Source: Rhea pennata (taxonomy: Eukaryota > Chordata > Aves > Rheiformes > Rheidae). From it: a stretch of 64,000 nt of DNA. The position numbers and the translations under genes are program-made. This document shows, one piece after another, positions 60,383 to 64,000 of this stretch (positions within the stretch are counted from its first letter, which is position 1; each line of letters begins with the position of its first letter). The DNA is taken from NCBI RefSeq assembly GCF_028389875.1, contig NC_084678.1, positions 15,034,899-15,098,898 of the forward strand, written 5' to 3'. Below the pieces are notes generated by a model. The model was not told where the DNA came from and made no database searches. It saw only the letters and a program-made list of their open reading frames with translations.

Positions 60383-60469
60383 GTAAGGGTGGATGCGAGG
60401 GGGGGGTTGCCTGATTTTTTTTTTTTTTTCTCTCCTCCAAGTGAGGACTAATGCCATTACTGGGCCTGC

Positions 60470-60618
60470 TCTCTTTCTCCCTGCCTGCATTAGAGATTGG
60501 CTCTACGGAGAAGGCTGACGGCTGCAGCATGAAGCGCATTATTACCTTGTGATTCCATGACCCTCCTCTATGCATCCCTAACTCTCGAAAGCTGATTCAG
60601 CTTTCAGCTAGTGCTCTG
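60470..60618 (+). other. Candidate small 5' exon
   Basis: A pyrimidine tract TCTTTCTCCCTGCCTGCATT ends in AG (60492-60493 region) and a good donor CTCTG/GTGAGT follows with GT at 60619-60620. The interval holds short upstream-type ATGs (60529 and 60557) and quick stops, so it would be untranslated. If joined to the donor at 60383 the intron would be only about 110 bases, so it may instead belong to an alternative 5' transcript. Confidence 0.25.
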
Positions 60619-60656
60619 GTGAGTCCTCTGCTGCAACCGAATCTCCTAACTGGTAT

Positions 60657-60691
60657 GTCTTCTTCTTCTTCTTCTTCTTTTTTTTTTTTTT
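60657..60691. repeat. (TCT)n followed by poly-T
   Basis: About seven TCT units run into T14 and then CCCCTCCC: a long pyrimidine tract. Confidence 0.85.
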
Positions 60692-60952
60692 CCCCTCCCT
60701 TCTCCTCTTCCACTCTCTGTCTTTGCTTTGATTGCACCAGCTCGGCTTGTTTTTAAACACTTTTCTGGCCAACACAGGACCGAGCGCCCATCGAACTTGC
60801 CCGCGGACTGAAACGTGTGCCTTTGCGCCTGGCAGATGTGCGTCGTGTCGTGTGTGCCTGCGTGGGGATGTGCGGGGGGGGGGTGCGTTTAAGCTGTGGG
60901 TGGGTTGGGAGACATTTCGTGTCCCCCCACCCGCCCTGTTTCGTTTTTTGTG

Positions 60953-61027
60953 TTTTTTTTTTTTTTTTTGTGCTGCTGTGGCATGCTCCGCATTTACAAA
61001 AAAAAAAAAAACAAAAAAAAAAAAAAA
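60953..61027. repeat. Poly-T and poly-A inverted pair
   Basis: T17 (60953-60969) and an A14-C-A15 tract (60998-61027) are complementary, with 28 bases between. They could form a hairpin. No SINE body is present. Confidence 0.85.
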
Positions 61028-61059
61028 CAAACCCACAAACTGCAGAGCAAGCAGTGCAC

Positions 61060-61640
61060 TAGAATAATCTGAACTGAAATGTTAGAACTTTGACATGCAA
61101 CCGTTCTGCAAGGTTAAGCCGGCCTTTAAATGCCTAATTTGGATACAGGCGGGCTAATGACACCTGGGGGGATTGGGGCTTTATTTATTTATTTATTTGC
61201 AGCAAACTAGTGGCTGTGAGCTAATGCCACCCCGAGCAAAAGGGTGAGATGTGGTTAAACTTAGCCTAACTTGCAATGATCTCAATGCTGCGGTGATTAA
61301 CCGTTAAAATGCCAAGAAATGAGCATTAATTACAGGCGCATGGTTTATGGGCAGTCAGAAAGGAGCTGTGCTAAGGAGAAGTTATCTTTCCCATGCAAGG
61401 GATTTGGAATTCAGGTTACACCTCCTACTTCAATTGACTGTTATTGCTTCTATAGCTAAGAGTTGACTATGGTCATTATATTTTGTATGATAGTGGTGAT
61501 ACCTTGTCACATAAACATATATGCATCAATGTTTTGTGATAGACAGCTGTGATATATACCCCCCCAAGCATTTAGCTATGTTTTGTAGCATGCGTATGCG
61601 TATTTTACACATCCTCATGCATACGTACATAAATGTGATA
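61060..61640. promoter_or_regulatory. AT-rich candidate conserved element
   Basis: Between the two candidate promoters lies an AT-rich segment with TAAT cores (for example GCATTAATTACAGG around 61323-61336), GATA-type motifs and a (TTTA)n tract (61180-61197) ending in TTTGCAG, a possible acceptor. It may be an intronic enhancer if the upstream promoter is used. Confidence 0.3.
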
Positions 61641-62440
61641 TATAAGCAGGTGTAACACAATCCCAACACATTGCATCTCTCGTCTGTGCTTAGAGGATGG
61701 ATATATGGGTATGTCCGTGCCGGAGAGAGCGTTCGCTCAGCAGCCGTGTGTAATTGTATAGGCAGAAATCTCTGATTTGGGCTGTCAGTTTAATTGCTGG
61801 GTTTCTCCGGAGCAGAAGGTGGTGTCTGTGTCTCGGGAGCGCTAACGGCCCAGGGCGCCGGCCGGGTGCTTCGGGAATCCCTTTCCCCTCGCTCCCCGGC
61901 AAGGGGCAGCTCTGGAAATCAGGGCACATCTAACCCTCAACACCCTCCCTTATAAACGTAACCCGGCCAGTGAACTTCGCTGCTGTCACTGTGTGGTTAT
62001 CTGTAATTTTTAGTAAGGGTTTTAAAATGTCACATCTTTTATCCCTGGTGCTCTCTTTACGGGCCGTGAGCGGCCGCCCCACGTAGCTGCCGGCTGGGAC
62101 GGCTCGGGACACCCCGGACCAAGAGGTGCCTGAAGGCAGGCGGGATACGAGTTACGAACGCTGAGCCGTCGCCCTGCTCCAGCGCTCGGCCTGCTGTGGT
62201 TGGTCTGAAGGGGAATTCAATACCATGGGGTGTCTCAGCTGTGCAGAAACCCTCGCTGGCTTTCTGATTCCCCCCCCCCCCCCCGAATCTTAAACACTGA
62301 GACTTTCCCTCACACTCCTCACTTCGCCCTTTCTTGCTTTAATTTCACTGCAGACATGCGTTACAATAGTGCCACAGCTCCATCTCTCTTCCCTTTAGCC
62401 CAAACCAAAGATTGAAATTTGCCTTGGAACTGGACAGATA
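61640..62440. other. Probable intron or intergenic sequence
   Basis: Mixed DNA with moderate CpG (61800-62180) and a C15 run (62270-62284). No exon signal is convincing. Confidence 0.45.
62270..62284. repeat. Poly-C run
   Basis: Fifteen consecutive C. Confidence 0.9.
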
Positions 62441-62447
62441 ATGATGT

Positions 62448-62457
62448 TATAAAAAGG
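62448..62457 (+). promoter_or_regulatory. Candidate TATA box of second promoter
   Basis: TATAAAAAGG is a near-ideal TATA box, 350 bases before a strong CpG island. A start near 62478 would give an exon through the island. CpG-island promoters usually lack TATA boxes, so starts inside the island are equally possible. Confidence 0.35.
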
Positions 62458-62477
62458 CCAGCAAGCCTCCAGGAGGG

Positions 62478-63266
62478 AGGAGGGATGCTGCCAAGGGCCA
62501 GGACGAGAGCACTGCCCAGCAAGCACGAGTGGGGTAAAGCTGCTCAGAGGGCTGGGGGTTGAGCAACCCCCCGAAACCCCAGCTTTGCGGGGCTTTTGCT
62601 TTTTTGCTGGTGACAGAAGTTGATGGGGAGCGGGGAGATACTTCCTTCCCGGTTTGCAGCGAGATTTCAAAAGGCAGTGGGGAAAAACGTCATTACGATT
62701 AGGTATTCCGAAGTGCTTAGTTTGCCACTTGCTAAGTTCACTCCAACCCTCTTTAAAGGGTTCATTAGAAGACTGCGAAAACGGGGAGCAATTCCTCAGC
62801 GCGAAGGCAGCCATGCTGCCCGCGCCTGTAACCCGGCATCGACGGGGGCGAGGGGCTGCCGCGCCGGCCCAGGTGAGCGGCGCCCGCCCGCGCCGGGGCT
62901 CCGGCGGCGCCGCCCGGGGCGCGGCGGCGGCGGCGGCGGCGGCGGCGGCCGCGGCGGCGGCGGCGCGGAGCGAGCGAGCGAGCGAGCGAGCGCCGCCGCC
63001 GCCGCCGAGGCTCCCCGGGGCCTCGCACCCGGCCCCGGCGCTGCCTTTTGTTGTGCGCGTCTGCAGGTGTCTCTCGAGCAGCCCGAGCTGCAGCGGAGCG
63101 CGCCTGGATGACTTGGGAAATGCATTTTTTTTTTTTTGGCATTTTTTTTTTGGCAACACCCTGAACTCCCCAAAAAGGCATGTGCTAGCTATCGGGGTTT
63201 GCTTATCTGCGAGGTAGTGTCTCACTTACGGTGACCACCGGAGGAAAAAATCACTGGATTCACTAG
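62478..63266 (+). CDS. Candidate first exon of an unidentified gene (CpG-island promoter)
   Basis: This segment spans a strong CpG island (62790-63110) and has two good donors: CAG/GTGAGC (GT at 62873) and CTAG/GTAAGA (GT at 63267). An ATG at 62813 in near-Kozak context (GCAGCCATGC) opens 20 codons (MLPAPVTRHRRGRGAAAPAQ) that end in phase 0 exactly at the first donor. If the second donor is used the exon would more likely be a long 5' untranslated region, since alanine, proline and arginine runs after 62873 come from CGG/GCC repeats. The 5' end is estimated from the TATA box and may lie further in. I do not recognise the gene. Its position at the right edge suggests the body lies beyond the window on the plus strand. 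An ATG near 62485 opens a short upstream frame, which would lower translation from 62813. Confidence 0.35.
62790..63110. promoter_or_regulatory. Strong CpG island
   Basis: The most CpG-rich DNA in the window, including CGG, GCGA and GCC repeats. A classic broad-promoter island at the candidate 5' end of a gene. Confidence 0.65.
62920..63007. repeat. (CGG)n-(GCGA)n-(CCG)n with perfect inverted arms
   Basis: A CGG tract (62920-62965) is followed by about six GCGA units (62967-62990) and a CCG tract (62991-63007). The bases 62951-62965 and 62991-63005 are perfect 15-base inverted arms with a 25-base loop, giving a very stable GC hairpin in DNA or RNA. Confidence 0.9.
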
Positions 63267-64000
63267 GTAAGACTCTTTCTTCCTCCTATGCTTTAATCTC
63301 CACTTACTGCTGAAAGCAATTGCTTGCCTGTAACTGATGAGTTTTCTCACGCTGGTGAATGGAATGGTCTTTCCTGCTTGATCTCTAAATCAGGAGCTGG
63401 ACGTTTGCTTTTTGTTTTCTGACTGTGCATAGACCCTAGTTTTTGGAAAAAAAAAAAGAAAAAAAAAGAAACAACTGGCATTTCTGTTTCTAAATAGCAG
63501 GATGGATACAATTTGGAAAAAATATGTATTTAACTTTCTCCCGCATGGCTTTGTCTAAAATTATATATATCAAAAAAAGAAAAGCAAATTGCTTCCACTA
63601 AAGTGCATTTTCCTCTTTTCAATTGTTGGAAGTTTGTGATTTCAAATGGCATATCTACTTTCTCGGAGAGCGGCTGGGTTGGCTTTTCCTCCGTGCCGTT
63701 TACGTGACAACGAGCCTTTGTCGGGGGGGCTGTCAGCTTACTTGCACTTTTTATCCGGTGTCTTGCCCAGTTGCTGCTCCTGGTGACAAAACCCAGCCGG
63801 CCGCAGAGGACTAGCCCGGGATTATGTTGAGCAGCGTGAGGTGGGGAGTGTGCGTGTGTGTGTGTGCGCGATCCTGCACACGGGCTCGGGGCTGCTGGGG
63901 GGAGGAAACTGCTGCTTCAGACTGAGCCCTAACTCACTCTCGGGATGCAGATTGTAAATCAGCGCTGTTTTCTCCTGCAAACATATAAATGCGCATATTG
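63267..64000 (+). other. Probable start of intron 1
   Basis: Following the donor at 63267 the sequence drops to ordinary composition, with a homopurine tract (63447-63470) and a (GT)n tract. No further exon is seen. A second GC-rich patch (63660-63830) holds an ATG at 63823 that could belong to an alternative first exon. Confidence 0.35.
63847..63870. repeat. (GT)n microsatellite
   Basis: GTGTGCGTGTGTGTGTGTGCGCG-type alternating tract of about 23 bases. Confidence 0.85.

Noticed and set aside
59784..60575. 263-codon open frame on the minus strand opposite the CAG repeat
   Set aside because: It reads the CAG tract as an alanine run and the G-rich leader as proline and alanine. No ATG context or splice signals support it, whereas the plus strand has a coherent promoter, ATG and donor.
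62395..63225. 276-codon open frame on the minus strand across the right-hand CpG island
   Set aside because: Poly-Ala and poly-Arg runs come from CGG repeats, and no promoter or splice signals fit that strand.
1..64000. CR1 LINE or endogenous retrovirus copies
   Set aside because: I looked for typical avian CR1 3' ends, LTR borders and reverse-transcriptase motifs and saw none. A repeat-library search could still find worn fragments.
1..64000. CRISPR arrays, operons or other prokaryotic systems
   Set aside because: There is no regular spacer-repeat array, no dense gene packing and no ribosome-binding-site pattern. Composition and repeats are those of vertebrate DNA.
59980..64000. Naming the gene at the right edge
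   Set aside because: Neither candidate N-terminus matches a protein I know with confidence, so any symbol would be a guess.

Overview
The window looks like nuclear DNA from a sauropsid, most likely a bird. No open reading frame resembles a known protein. There are no operons, bacterial signals, tRNAs, rRNAs or intact transposons. The sequence is typical of a vertebrate gene desert or regulatory domain: long AT-rich stretches with homeodomain, POU and forkhead motifs, separated by short CpG-dense islands, with only microsatellites, homopolymers and worn fragments of ancient repeats. Fragments with the MIR core (about 7762, 23245, 35605, 54784 and 55905) and fragments resembling palindromic repeats of turtles, crocodilians and birds (about 2250, 16300, 21690, 22165 and 28480) support an amniote, probably archosaur, source. 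The species and locus could not be identified.

Layout. 1-4440: non-coding, partly AT-rich. 4441-9270: a cluster of CpG-dense islands. 9271-13400: mostly plain non-coding DNA. 13400-14220 and 18280-21240: further CpG islands around an AT-rich candidate enhancer (14220-14510). 21250-33760: long non-coding desert with several AT-rich candidate conserved elements. 33770-35460: two CpG islands. 35470-45480 and 45810-53640: desert, with one strong CpG island between them (45490-45810). 53650-55460: three small CpG islands. 59700-63270: the most gene-like part of the window.

In 59700-63270 I see two candidate plus-strand promoters with first exons. The first has a MEF2-type site, an E-box and a TATA box (59949). 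These precede a GC-rich leader whose first ATG (60299) opens directly into 15 CAG codons, and a phase-0 splice donor follows at 60383. The second has a TATA box (62448), a CGG/GCC-rich CpG island, an ATG in good context (62813) with a phase-0 donor at 62873, and an alternative donor at 63267. Both would drive transcription rightward, so the body of the gene probably lies beyond 64000 and the rest of the window would be its 5' regulatory landscape. I do not recognise the gene. Promoter, exon and enhancer calls are inferences from motifs; no alignment or transcript data were available.
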